The notes beneath the pieces were generated by a model, which worked only from the letters and a program-made list of their open reading frames with translations, searched no databases and was not told where the DNA came from. DNA of 64,000 nucleotides, taken from contig OX243827.1 of the NCBI GenBank assembly GCA_945859605.1, positions 23,386,417 through 23,450,416 on the forward strand, in the 5' to 3' direction. Each line of letters opens with the position of its first letter. Position 1 is the first letter of the stretch. This DNA is from Lumbricus rubellus (lineage: Eukaryota; Annelida; Clitellata; Crassiclitellata; Lumbricidae). The position numbers and the translations under genes are program-made. This document shows, one piece after another, positions 24,201 through 35,625 of the stretch.

Positions 24201-24371
24201 TTTCATCATTTTTGGATATTGGGGTTGACCGGGTCGTAAGAATGCTGGTTGTTGTGTAACTGAGGCCACATGGCACAACAGAATAACGCCAAAAAACATC
24301 CAATACCATATTCACCGAAAATTAAAAGGTCGTGAAGCATAAAGTAATAATTTCAACACTAGTCTTACCAT
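18224..24371 (-). CDS. NSA2: NSA2 ribosome biogenesis protein (10 coding exons)
   Basis: Coding exons, 5' to 3' on the minus strand: 24371-24369 (ATG only), 23671-23604, 23260-23195, 22533-22480, 21533-21383, 20860-20776, 20411-20317, 19655-19515, 18781-18730, 18291-18224. Joined they give 260 aa, the same length as the human protein as I recall it, with the frame kept across every GT-AG junction. Conserved stretches include [12 protein letters not shown] at the start, [56 protein letters not shown] and [19 protein letters not shown] at the end. NSA2 is a nucleolar factor, of the eS8-like/NIP7-neighbour class of 60S assembly proteins, needed for 27S pre-rRNA processing. The first exon is the least certain: AAGATG is followed at once by a good donor (GTAAGA), but no conserved residues support it. 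Confidence 0.95.
20505..20660. repeat. Minisatellite in NSA2 intron 6
   Basis: About eight tandem copies of a 19-20-bp unit containing TTTATAAACCACAATGA. Two copies lack part of the unit. It lies in the intron between exons 20860-20776 and 20411-20317. Confidence 0.9.
21574..21640. repeat. SINE 3'-end relic
   Basis: A TTTATATAGCGCC segment followed by AGCTGAGGTCGAAGGAAAGGGCGCTGTAC, preceded by (AAT)n. The same composite recurs at 27780-27850, so it is a dispersed retroposon tail in NSA2 intron 4. Confidence 0.65.
22132..22342 (+). repeat. tRNA-derived SINE, nearly complete copy
   Basis: Head GATGCGGTGGTGTATTCG, a pol III B-box match GGTTCGAATCC at about 22174, the body GCCGCGTAAGGACCTTGGGC, and an end with CATTCGGGAGTGCCTCTGAG and (CAAA)n. 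It aligns along most of its length with the minus-strand copy at 30450-30680. It lies in NSA2 intron 4. Confidence 0.8.
22551..22571. repeat. (CAAT)n beside an NSA2 splice acceptor
   Basis: Five CAAT units directly upstream, in the sense of the minus-strand gene, of the acceptor of the exon 22533-22480. Only about 15 bp separate the repeat from the AG, so the repeat takes up the usual branch-point region. Confidence 0.8.
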
Positions 24372-25931
24372 CTTTTTATTGTATTTATTAGCAAAGTTTA
24401 TAAAGATTTATTATTTCTAGTTTTATTAGAACGAATTCCGAGCGGAAGCCCGTAGAGTAAGGATTATGAAAGCTAGAGTCAGTGCAGTAGTCGAAGTCAA
24501 TTTGTATAGCACTATTATTTATCTTTTTTCCTCAACCAAAAATTTTAAAAAATTTTATTATTTGAGAAATTAAACATTTTTCTTTCTATAGAGTACAGAA
24601 GGCAACAGAATGACTTAATGTAAATATTCTAGACATTTTTGAATGGCAAACGTGTGCTCGAGACTCCCACAGCGCCAACATAAATCTGTAATGCGCTGGA
24701 ACAAACTCATTCAAAGACGCTAATAAGAGTTATAGCACAGTATAAATAATTACCAGTAGGTCTACCCGGATGGCTGCCTGTTGCCAACTTTTTTTGGTCA
24801 CGTGGTTAACCTCCATATTGGTAGCAAATGACCAGCATTTGCATCGTATATTGCTATTAATAGTACTCCATAACATTTCTCTTTATAAAATAACCCAGAG
24901 TGAGAGTTGAGTTGCTGGGGAACATTTTTTAAAATATATTATTATTATAGCTTTAATTATTTATTATTTTCAGCCTGTTGCGCCTTTTTCCGCGTAGTAC
25001 ATTGCAGTTCTTTTAATGCAACCCGGCTTCGAGATTAAGCCGTATAGTAAATATGCCATTGATTTAATGCCCTCACATTTCTCTAATAAAATGAGTTAGC
25101 AGGAGATCTGAGAGGCTGGGGCTAACTTTTTGGATATATTATTATCTTATCTTTCATTATTTGTTATTTCCAGCTTGTTGCAAATTTTTTCCGGGCAGTA
25201 CATTGCAGTTCTTTTAATGAATCCCGACTAATATGGCGGCTGCCGGAAACCGAAATTTGTCGTTACTTTGTACCATAGAATTGAAAGTAAATGTAATTTG
25301 CCTATGGAGTTCTTTGCTGCGAAAATGGCGGATGACAGTGGGCGGGGCTTTAAATCTCGTCACTTATTCTGACGACTGCGAGATCCGAAATCGACGTACT
25401 GTTAATTATTTATACTGTGGTTATAGTCTGCATTCCAAATAACAACGAATAAAATTGCAACGGTGAATTTTTATTTTTCAAGACCAAGTTGAGAGAATGA
25501 GCTCTAGGTCTACATTATTATTGCATGCGTTCATTAGGCCTACTAAATCGCCAAAGTGTGTTTCCTTTACACACTCTGCTAAATCGCTAACACCACAGTG
25601 GTATAAATAACATTTTAACACCTCACTCGAGTCACTCGGCGATAGACACCGCGACTTTTGATAGAAGAATAATTCTTCTGACCGATTATATTTTTTTCCA
25701 TTGGAATTATTGTTGAAAACTATAGCAAAGTCTTCAAATGATATGGACGACTTTAAAATTAAATCGGCAATTTCCATTGTTGCTGGTGAAGTCATGCGCT
25801 AGATAAACGACTTCTTCAATTTTATTATTTTTCATGGCCGCCGTGTCTGCGTGCCTGCGCCGTGTTTACAATCGTGGCATTACATCTTTGTGTTTCATTT
25901 ATTAGTTTTGATGGGTTTTACGCTCTAAAAA
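24372..25931. other. Divergent intergenic region between NSA2 and GID4
   Basis: About 1.56 kb lie between the start codons of two genes that face away from each other. It must hold both promoters, but I see no certain TATA box. A diverged tandem duplication of about 180 bp is present: 24880-25030 and 25070-25225 share AGAGTTGAGTTGCTGGGG-like sequence, a TATTATTAT segment and GTACATTGCAGTTCTTTTAATG. Frames at 25233-25442 and 25478-25795 match nothing I know. Confidence 0.55.
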
Positions 25932-28900
25932 ATGATGTCGTTTTGCGCCGAATTTGATCCTCCGTTCCCGGCCAACAGCAATAGCTGTTGCCAACCGAGT
26001 TTCCTAACGTCCCCCCTGTATAGTGGATCGAGATTCGAAGGGTCGCAGAAAAGCAAAGGCAACTGCTACGATGTCGAAGTTATACTGCAGGTTGCTGATA
26101 TTAATATCATCTGCTAGTTGTTGTTAATTTATATTGCGCTTTATTACCATATGATAAACAGAACACCGACGCTGTTGAACAGATAATGGTATATTGCCCG
26201 TACGTTCTCTGGTCCTTTCCCTCATTCTGGAGTGATTTCAGAGACTTGAGCAATTCTTTATGCCTTGGGGTGAACCCGAAAACGCTGAATATACACAAAA
26301 GTCCGATTTCCCGAAAACAGTTTTTTTTAGCAGAAAACGGCGGAGTCCCGAAAACTACTATGAGTTAAATTGAATACATGGCATAATGGACTTATTAAGT
26401 GTTATTGATAACATAGTTTAAATTAATATCTAAAAATCATAGGTTTTGTGAAAATCGTTTTCTGGGATTTGGCCGAAATTCTTTCGTGGATTCGAACCGC
26501 ATCCGATGTCTTACGTACGCCTCCAGTTTTGTCGATGTGATGTTTATAATGGAACTGATCTTTTCAGTTTTATGAACCTAGTGTAATTTGCGCTGTTTTC
26601 TGTCTCTCTTGCAGCACGTTGACATGGAAAATTCATACCTCTGTGGATATCTACGGATAAAGGGTTTGACGAATGAATATCCCACACTGACCACGTTTTT
26701 CGACGGCGAAATCATAAGCAAAAAATATCCGTTCCTGACGAGAAAGTGGGAGGCTGACGAGGACGTTGATAAGAAGCACTGGGTATGTATACCTTGCTCT
26801 GTAGTGATTGAATCTATACATAACATCCGGTTTCAGACTTTCAGTGTAGTTTACATTTTCTTTTTCATATTTAAAACGCATTGCAATTTTAAAGTTGTTT
26901 CAAAGATCGAAATCTGCTTCATGTACGGTATCTGACTTACCTGTGTGCAGCCTCAAAGCAGAATTTTCCAGTAGGTGGTTATTTCCAAGAAACATAAAGT
27001 GACTATTATGTGAAACTTGAGACAGAATATTTATGCCTTGATTGTTCAACCTCATTTGCAGGTCATAGGATAAATAATTGTAATTGTTATTAAAAATTTA
27101 TGCATGTAGCATGGGAGTCTGAGGAGTTTACGTTGCAGACTGTAGGAATCTTATTACCAGAGTATATTGGACCAACCACAGTCCACAGCAAAAATTATAA
27201 TAAGTATTATTTGAATAAGATAGTAATTGCAATACTCCTGCCGTTGTGTAAAACTACTTGCAAAACAAGGAACCCAGGTAAGAATGTTATTCGTGTTTAC
27301 CAGTACATAAAAACTTCCTAAATTATATGCATCGTAATCGTAAACTCAAAAAATTTAAAGCGCTACTCGAAAGCCAAGCGTGGGGCACCAGCTTATTCAT
27401 GAGCGCTGTCTTGAGTCAGAAGGGTTGTCCGAGAGAGTAGTCCGTGGTGGTCCGGGTCGAGTTACCATAGGATCAGTATGCATGCAACGAAGGTGAACAG
27501 AAATATTACTATTCTTAAAATGTATGTTTGGGATTTGATTTTGCAGAGTAAATTTGACGTTTTTGAGAAGAATTTCGCAAAGTCCTTCAATTCTGATGAG
27601 TTCAACTTCGACGAATTGAAAGACGCTGATTACGTGTTCATGCGATGGAAAGTAAGTTACACCACGCAGCTTTCTTAAAATACTACATTGTGGATTTGTT
27701 TAACACTCCTTGTTTACACTCCGTTCTGCGTTAAGTGAAGTGGTGTTATGTCCCCAAGTCTGCGTACTTAATAATAATAATAATAATAATATGAAGAAGA
27801 TTTGTATAGCATCACAGAATTGTTGAGGCTGATGGAAAGGGTGCTGTACAATTGTACATGAGTTCAAGAAGTAAAAGGAAGTTATATTCATGATTGTTTA
27901 ACATTGTAAATCTTGAGCTGTGATTTAAATATCTACAGCAATGGCAGATTTTTCAAGTGGTCACGACGATGATTCCATGCAGTGTAGCACTAACTATTCA
28001 CATCAGTTATACTTTTTCTGCATTAAATCATTGACCTCTTTTGTTCTCAGCTCCAGGATTACCGTGTCTCAACCAGTTGCTTTGCCTGCATAGGTCCCTA
28101 TCTATGAAATGGACTTCCATTGTCAGTTTAATAGCGTTTCTTCTCATCTTTCTCTTGCCTTTACTCACAGGATCGATTAACCTGGGAGCACTTCTGAAAG
28201 GGTCTTGCTGAAAGAAGGACTTTATTAAGGGTCACATACAATATAACACAATGGGACTGTGCTATGTACTCTTTTTATACGCATTTTTCCTGAAGGCTTG
28301 TGATAAGTCGCCGCACTGTTATTTAATATGCTGTTAACTGTTTGTGATAGCTATATTCAATGGATTATCATAATCAGATTATGGGAGAACTATTTGCTGA
28401 TTCAAGATTCGTAAAAATGCAGATTGTGAATCCTGAAAATGCAGATTGAATAGGACACAAGATGCGAAGGTGGAGGCAGATAGTGGGGGAATTTTTTAAA
28501 GAATGCAGCGAGAAAAGATTTCGTTCATTTTACTATTTATCGATAATTATGTTCGCTATGTTTCAGGAACACTTCCTTGTTCCCGACCACACGATTAAAG
28601 ACATCAACGGTGCGTCGTTTGCCGGCTTCTATTACATCTGTTTCCAAAAGTCCAAGAATCAGATCGAGGGATACTATTACCATCGGAGTTCGGAATGGTA
28701 AGTACCAATACCACTGGTATTCCACATTTCCAGTTTAACTGCACGGCCACCTGCCATGATCTCAAGTCTTCTTGCGCACAAAAATGTGAAATCACAGGAG
28801 TCTGTCTACTTATTCACAGGTGTTCAGTCACAGCAAAATCGGAAGGCAGGAAAGGTCAGAATTGGTCCAGGACGCTCATGACATTCTGCTTAATATGAAG

Positions 28901-29519
28901 TGGTGTATGTCGCTGATACTATTAACTCAAGACAGCACTGTGGTGTAACCTAAGAATTGAGAAGCTTGTGTTGTACTAAATATGACTTTCTCGGCACTTT
29001 ACTTTTATAGGCATGGTCTGGTGTACTTGTTTCATCATGTCATTAATAACTCATTTCAGCCATCCTCATTTCCTGTGACCAGTAGAACTGATGGTGCCTT
29101 GCTCGCTGCCATGCAGTTGCTTCTGACTTCTTCCAGAATCTTTCGCATATGCCTTTTGACTCAGATCACATATTTCTTGGTTTACAGTTGGCTGACCATA
29201 ACATGACAAAATTCTATTCTGACCATTGATTGTTTAGATATTATAATGTATTTACACCAGAATGTAGAGTCGTAGACTGCAGCTTATTAAATAAGGAATA
29301 TTTTTATGTACTTTCTTACCCAAACTTGTCATGGTTTGTTACAGCTATATGAATGTAATCTTACTGCATACTTGTGAATTTGAATTAATAAACAAACATT
29401 ATTATTATTTAATATTTACAAATCATCTAATGCTTTCTGGCCGTTGTTTTCCTAGGTTCCAGTCGTTGAACTTGACTCACGTCCCTGAATACAGCACCAG
29501 CGTCTTTGAATTTCGTTGA
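25932..29519 (+). CDS. GID4: GID4, substrate receptor of the GID/CTLH ubiquitin ligase (5 exons)
   Basis: Exons 25932-26090, 26615-26782, 27547-27651, 28567-28697 and 29456-29519 give 208 aa with the frame kept. Conserved words are [71 protein letters not shown] [53 protein letters not shown] and [15 protein letters not shown]4 is the beta-barrel subunit that binds proline-type N-degrons and presents proteins to the CTLH E3 complex in cytosol and nucleus. The protein is shorter than the human form because the long disordered N-terminus is absent. Two Met codons start the frame (25932 and 25935) and either could be used. The first donor, GTTGCT, is weak but keeps the frame and conserved sequence. 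Introns hold retroposon relics. Confidence 0.95.
27327..27413 (-). repeat. Dispersed repeat, inverse copy of 4494-4585
   Basis: In reverse complement it reads ATGAATAAGCTGGTGCCCCACGCTTGGCTTTCGAG in pieces identical to the plus-strand copy near 4494, including ACGATTACGAT. It lies in intron 2 of GID4. Confidence 0.7.
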
Positions 29520-30445
29520 TTTCATCCTCTCTGTTGGTTCCAGTCTTTCTTTGTCCGGTCTCAACAATGGTCGCAGTTAAAACCCGATTTCATTGTCACC
29601 GTGTTTTATTTTAAGGAGAATTCGTGACGACGATAGAAAACCAACGAATAATAATTGTGTTACGACAGTAGCCGATCCATACTGCTAACGCTAAATAACA
29701 TTTTAATTATAGTTTGACCGTGCGTTTTAAACGCAATGTGCAACCATTGTTTGGAGCCACAAAAAGGGCGTAGTGCACAAGTTAAAATCAGATGTTCTTG
29801 CCCGTTGTTTACTTTCGGACTGCCGAATTATTCCTTCTGAAATGGATTGAGTTTTTCAGTACAAACCTGTCTTCTATATGTTATTGTTTTATTGTTGAGA
29901 AATGGGTATTGTTATTAATATTTTGATTTTCATTATAATTTTTATTAGTTTTGTATTATTATTTTGTTATTTTATCATTATGATTGATGGTGATGCTACA
30001 GCATTGTAGAATGCACTGTGGTATACCAGGTCGTAGATTCCTTCACTCTGCAACGCAAGTTTACCTGGTTGTCCATATGGCTCAAACCTCGACAGTGCTG
30101 CATAAAAGCTTTGCTATTGTTCTCTGACCATCTCATCTTTCTGGAATAAATTACCTAGTAATTTTTCCGTAATGAACTTCTTCTTTCTTTGTCCCTTTTC
30201 CGCAAGCGTTTGAAACCATTCTCTGGGATTGTGGTTTGGTGTCAAGCCGGGAGTGCCTCTGAGGAGTTTCTCTAGAAGTGGTGCTATATGAATTTACAAA
30301 TACAAATGTAAAGGAAATATTGGAAATTTAATTGCAGTCGCGAGAGCAGAATTTGATCGTTCTAAAATTGCAGATGCCTGTTACAGTAGTGCTAGCCTGT
30401 GCTGTAATAGTTAATCTGTATTCTCTTCTATTGATTAAATTATTA
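29520..30445. other. 3' flank of GID4
   Basis: No gene is seen. A SINE 3'-end relic (GGGAGTGCCTCTGAGGAGTTTCTC then GTGCTATATGAATTTAC) is at 30247-30300. The rest is AT-rich. Confidence 0.5.
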
Positions 30446-30449
30446 TAAT

Positions 30450-30680
30450 ATTTGTTTGTTTGTTTGCATGCGCACTTGTTATCCCGTAGTGCCTCTTGAA
30501 GCTCTCTACTCAGAGGCGCTCCCGAATGCAGAGCGAACACTGCATCGAAGTTTCATACCGAAGCGCTGAGCAATTGTGAGTGAAGGACTTGCCCAAGGTC
30601 CTTACGCGGCGAGGTGGATTCGAACCTCGAACCTTCCGGCTCCAAGGCAACGACGCCACCACTGCACCATCCACGCCCCG
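30450..30680 (-). repeat. tRNA-derived SINE, full-length copy
   Basis: Reverse complement begins GGTGCAGTGGTGGCG, has the B box GGTTCGAATCC and the same GCCGCGTAAGGACCTTGGGC body as 22132-22342, and ends with GAGCGCCTCTGAG and (CAAA)n at about 30450-30460. A second tail relic of the family follows at about 30868-30910. Confidence 0.82.
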
Positions 30681-31518
30681 CAAATATAATTATAGTGGAT
30701 TGGTTCAGATGAAATTTAAACTCTTGTTTTCGTATATTAAACAGAGCTGTAGCTGTTGTCAAGACATAGACATATTTCTCATAGAACTTGAATTTCTTAT
30801 GGCATCTGAATCATTCCTGTTCACCATTTTGTAGATATCCATAACACCAGTGCTGAAAGTAAAAAAGTCTCTGAGGAGTTTCTCTTCAAGTGACGCTTTA
30901 TAAATTTGCGATTAGTGGCGGCGTCAGCCATACAATTTAAGGCGGTTGCATAAGGGTCACGAGACCTATTCAGCAGGTCCAAAAATTAAATACAAAATTT
31001 AATTAAGAATACGAATTCCAAGGAAATTTTGACAGTCAAGAGCAAATGGTCAAATTACTCGCGGTAACCCATGGTGGCGTCGCCAGTATCCATATAATTA
31101 TTACACCGCTTCTGACCCTTTGAACTAAGAACGTAGCTTTACAGACATAGGAACTTGGTCAGATTATCATCTCAAATTCCAAAAGTGAGTCAGGTCGAAA
31201 GCCCACAAGAAAGTCCAAGACAACAGGGAATAAATAAATCAAGAAAAAGATCGCTCTACAGGAGATCTAATGACCGTTCTAGCAAAAAGGAATTCACAGA
31301 GTCCACAAGACCAACAGCAGAAAGCGCGTTTTGTATCTTGGTGCAACATTATGTAATGTAAATCTTCGAGAATTTCTCAGCGCCCACAGGGAGACCAGCT
31401 TATTCACCCAGAGCTGCCGGTCGGAAAGCGATTCTAACCCTTGAAGTTCTGTTTTGACTAAGCGTCTGTGAATAAGCTGCTTCCCGGAACAGAGTTTCAT
31501 TGGCATCTTTAGATAACA

Positions 31519-31886
31519 CTTGATCTATTCTAGAAATGAAATGCCTAAGAAAGATCTTGAGAGTACAATGGACGGAAAAAAGAACAAACGAATGGGTATT
31601 GGAGAAAACTGGAACAGAAAGAACCTTATTGAACTCGATAAAAAGAAGGAAACTCATTTACTTCGGTCATTTGATGAGAAAACAGGGGGGCTGTATGGAG
31701 AAGGAAATAATACAGGGTACGATGTCGGGATCAAGGGCAAGGGGAAGACCGAGGATGGGTTGGATCGCTAATGTCATCACATGGATGGAACTACCATTCG
31801 AGCAGATATTGAAGGAGACGGAGGACAGGAAAAAGTGGCGAAGACATGTCCATGAAGCGACCAACCCTCGAATCGAGGAAGGTTAA
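31519..31886 (+). pseudogene. 3' end of a LINE reverse transcriptase ORF
   Basis: The frame from about 31536 to 31886 ends with a pattern I know from the C-terminus of non-LTR retrotransposon polyproteins: RRKLIYFGHLMRK, GSRARGRPRMGW and a Trp-rich tail ending HEATNPRIEEG. It is followed by (GACAA)n at 31887-31900, as expected of a LINE 3' tail. The N-terminal catalytic RT part is missing, so this is a 5'-truncated insertion about 400 bp upstream of the E2 gene. Confidence 0.8.
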
Positions 31887-31953
31887 AGACAAGACAAGAC
31901 ATTCTAGGAACCGTGTTTATTTTTTCGCGGCGCAATCCTAGCGGAGTAATACG

Positions 31954-32091
31954 ATTGGTTGAATCTGAGCCCGTGTGCCAATTTCCTCCACGGTGATTGG
32001 CTGCAGCAAATAGCGTCTGTCGATTCTTACCGACGATTGGTCGAGCGATGTACGACCTTTTTACATAACTTGACCCAATTAAATACGTCAC
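31954..32091 (+). promoter_or_regulatory. CCAAT-box cluster and CRE-like site before the E2 gene
   Basis: Three inverted CCAAT boxes (ATTGG at 31954-31958, 31996-32000 and 32036-32040) are spaced about 40 bp apart, with a forward CCAAT at 32075-32079 and TACGTCAC at 32084-32091. Evenly spaced CCAAT boxes are typical of NF-Y-driven promoters of cell-cycle genes. The coding start is at 32303. The motifs are seen; their use is inferred. Confidence 0.5.
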
Positions 32092-32302
32092 AAAGACCAC
32101 GTTCTCGCGATTGTTGAAAAACAATAGGAATCCCGATAGCAGCGCAGGAGAGGGCAACAGCGAGGCATAATAGTTATCTTGCTTTTGATAACCCATTATT
32201 AATTATTAGCCGTAAATCAGCCCGTGATTTGGCGAATACGGAGGGTTAAGCGTCTGATGCCTTTGTCGAGCCGGTTAATTATTTAGTCTTCGGAAGATTA
32301 TC

Positions 32303-35300
32303 ATGGAGAACAGCAAGCCGATTTTGTCGAGCGCCATACACGCCCTTTCCATGGAAATGAAGGGGCTGCATAAAGAACCCGTTGAAGGATTCAGCTTCAA
32401 GCTGGTCGACGATAACAACCTCTTCACCTGGGAAGTTGCGATATTCGGTCCACCGGACACCCTCTACGCGGGAGGATACTTCAAGGTGAGAGGCCGTGTT
32501 CAGGTCTTTAAACGATCCGGCCATTCCAAGCAAGTCTCCTTAGCTCTGGAACGAAGTTGCAAATTAACTCCGCATTTTTGCGTAGTAGGCCTATATTATG
32601 AGCATGAAATATGTCTTGTTAAATCATTTCCTAAAATTTAAATTCATGTAATTTTCTACATTCATCCTAAGATAAATTCAACAGACACGAAAAATATTAA
32701 TTACCTTTTTGTACCTGATAGGTTTGGGTCATGGTAGCCAGTTAGTTAGCTTAAGCATGTTAATTACTTCATCAGAAGCTTTTACTTGGGATAGGCTACC
32801 TGTTATTACGTAATGTGCAAATGAAATTATTAGGAATCTACCTTCAAATAAAAAACTACAGTATTAACTATTTTTCCCTTTGTGCTGAGTTGGGGTTTGA
32901 CATCTTGATCTGCAATACATGAGTATAATTTTATGTGTAATTTTTGTATATTAAAAATGGAGATGAGATATTTTGTTTCTTTGAAGTTTCTAACTTTTTG
33001 TTGTTGTAGGCTTTGATGCAGTTTCCACCGGATTATCCGTATTCCCCGCCAACGTTTCGCTTCCTTTGTGAAATGTGGCATCCAAATATCTACAAGGTAC
33101 GCTGGTTGTTTTGCAGGTGACTCATTCATTTATATCCATTGCTGTGGTGGCACATGTTACCTCCTTATACAGGTACTTCTCATGGCTTTCCTCTCTCATC
33201 TTAAGATAGTTTTATTTGGCCGTGCCTACACTGACTGTAAACTCGGGAGGAACAGACGGCAGGGAAGACCCGCAACTGCCCGCAACTGCAAAGAAAATGA
33301 AGTTACTTTCACTTCATGCCCATGCAGGGGGGAGCTGCTCGTATTCTACTTTTCTGTCCACATTTGCAAGAATGAATTAAATGAATTTGGAAGTTGCAGC
33401 TTCACTTAAAAGGCTGAATGTTCTTCTGGACCTCTTCTTCTTTTTCTTCTTCTGTTCAAATTTATTTAAGATCGCAAGTCTTTGAAACCTAAGTCGAGAC
33501 GATGTGAATAACCTAGAAAGTGCACTATTAAAGAAAGAAAGAAATATATGTTTCCTGTTTTAGAATGGTGCAGTGTGCATATCGATCCTGCATCCGCCTG
33601 TTAATGATCCGCAGAGCGGGGAAGATGCTTCGGAACGATGGAATCCAACTCAGAACGTCAGGTATTAAATTCGATCATTCATTCATTCATTCTGAGAATA
33701 TAATTATATAGATCAGCTGTAGAGTTTTCGAAAGGAAAATTATTCCAGCTGGTTCACACTGATTGTCTTGGGTTATCTTATAGGGTGTCTTCTCATGGTA
33801 TGCACAGAAGTCTAGTGTTTTCCATGCTGTACTTACTAAGAGGTTGGGAGTTCAAACCCCACCAGGGCAGTTTTTGTTAAGATTTCAGCTCACCTTGTGC
33901 CCATGAAGAGCTTGGTTTGGTGAGATGTAATACCGTCATACTTCATTCCACGATAGTTAAAACCTGACAAATAATAAATAGTCTTTTTCTATATTGAATT
34001 CATTTTGACAGATGCAGTATGAATAATATATGAAACAATCTCAATTAAAATCAATCTTTGCTACTAACAGAACAGACAGCCTGCAATAAAACAGCGCTAA
34101 TAGCAGCCCACAAAGCACGTCTAATATCCATCCTACTGGGGCTTCGGGAATTCCTCTCTGATGATCCTCCATGCCAGTATGTTATTCAATGCATCACTGC
34201 CACCTCCTCCCCCTATTAATACTCATAACACTTTTCCCCAACAGCATATAATGACACGAGTGTTGGTATTTGACACTCTAATCACAATAAAGTTTTAAAT
34301 TCAGTATAAAGCGGTAGAAGATCAATATTACCTCTTAATTTTTATTAGGTTTTGTTTTAATGTTTATTGTAATTATGAGGACCTTTTGACGTTATAATCC
34401 ACCAAAAGCTAACGTGTTGTGTTTCGTGTGTTTTTAGAACAGTGTTGCTCAGCATTATTTCGCTTCTGAATGAACCAAACACATTCTCTCCTGCCAATGT
34501 CGACGCCTCTGTCGCCTTTCGTAAATGGAAGGACGGCCTTGACAATACTTACGAGCGCATTGTCAAGTATGTGTATTTCTAATGGTTCAAAGTATTGCTG
34601 TGCTGCATCTTTGCACTCTTCTGCAAGCTGTTGTGTTTGAAAAGTGATGAGTTATAATCTGTTAGGCTTCTTTTAATACTATTTTTGTTGGTTTTTAGAT
34701 TGTAATACTAGTCTAATATTTAGTGTTATGGTTTTGTTGTCTGAAACTGTTAAGTTAAGAAATTTTATTATCTTTTTAGTTTTAGTTTCCTGTAGCACTA
34801 CTGAGTATGATGGACCATTGATGGTAATACGGTTTTGATGTCTGAAACTGTTATGTAAAATGATTATGCAGTAGATTGGCTATTCTGCAATCATTTTGAA
34901 AGAGTTTTTCACATGCTAGCTGGTTATCAATGTAGGCCTACATAGCCTTGACCAGTTTAATGTTTGTGGGATTTTTAGCATTGATCTCGTGTCATCACAA
35001 TTATTCACCGATAAAGGATGACCACAATTCTGCATAATTAAACTGATTAAGTTTGTGTATTTGCTCATGTTTGTAGTTTGTGTATTTGCTCATGTTTGTA
35101 GTTTGTGTATTTGCTCATGTTTGTAGTTTGTGTATTTGCTCATGTTTGTAGTTTGCGTATTTGCTCATGTTTGTAGCTTGTGTATTTGCTCATGTTTGTA
35201 GTTTGCGTATTTTCTCATGTTTGTAGTTTGTGTATTTGCTCATGTTTGTTATAATTTTGTTATCTTTTCAAGCTGATTAAGTTTGTGTATTTGCATATGT

Positions 35301-35625
35301 TTTTTTCTGATTTTTTCTTTTTGTCTTTGTGTTCTAATGTATGCCAATTCTTTGTTAATTCAACTGATGCGTTGATTTTTATTTCTTTCATTGTGTTCTG
35401 ATGTATTCAAATTCTTCGCTTTTTATTTACAGACAGCAGGTGTTGGAGACGCAGGCAGAGGCCGAGAAAGATGGAGTCACAGTTCCGACGACGGTCACGG
35501 AGTACTGCGTGTCGCATGGCCTCGAATCGTCTTCGTACACTTGCGACGATGTTGAATTCGAGTGCTTCGATGCGGACTACGATTTCTGCGAGAACGACGA
35601 TGACGATATAGATATGGACAGTTAA
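32303..35625 (+). CDS. CDC34: CDC34/UBE2R-type ubiquitin-conjugating enzyme E2 (5 exons)
   Basis: Exons 32303-32485, 33010-33096, 33564-33661, 34438-34566 and 35433-35625 give 229 aa. The UBC fold spans about residues 9-180: [53 protein letters not shown] and [20 protein letters not shown]. Cys95 in NGAVC is the catalytic cysteine, and HPP follows. The acidic insert [13 protein letters not shown] after the active site is specific to the CDC34/UBE2R (and UBE2G) class, and the acidic tail rich in Asp and Glu matches CDC34, where it binds the cullin-RING ligase. It builds Lys48-linked chains with SCF ligases in nucleus and cytosol. All junctions are GT-AG and keep the frame. Human CDC34 is about 236 aa. 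Whether it is the ortholog of both UBE2R1 and UBE2R2 cannot be told here. Confidence 0.96.
33840..33885 (+). repeat. Possible tRNA-like SINE relic
   Basis: GAGGTTGGGAGTTCAAACCCC resembles a pol III B box with T-stem, in E2 intron 3. No convincing A box or acceptor stem is seen, so it is not a tRNA gene. Confidence 0.35.
35049..35262. repeat. 25-bp minisatellite in the last E2 intron
   Basis: Eight to nine head-to-tail copies of a 25-bp unit containing GTGTATTTGCTCATGTTTG, nearly identical to one another (T/C and G/T variants only). A degenerate copy lies at about 35280-35300. The low divergence implies recent expansion. Confidence 0.95.

Noticed and set aside
25233..25795. Frames of 69 and 105 aa between NSA2 and GID4
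   Set aside because: No recognisable domain, no splice support and overlap with a tandem repeat.
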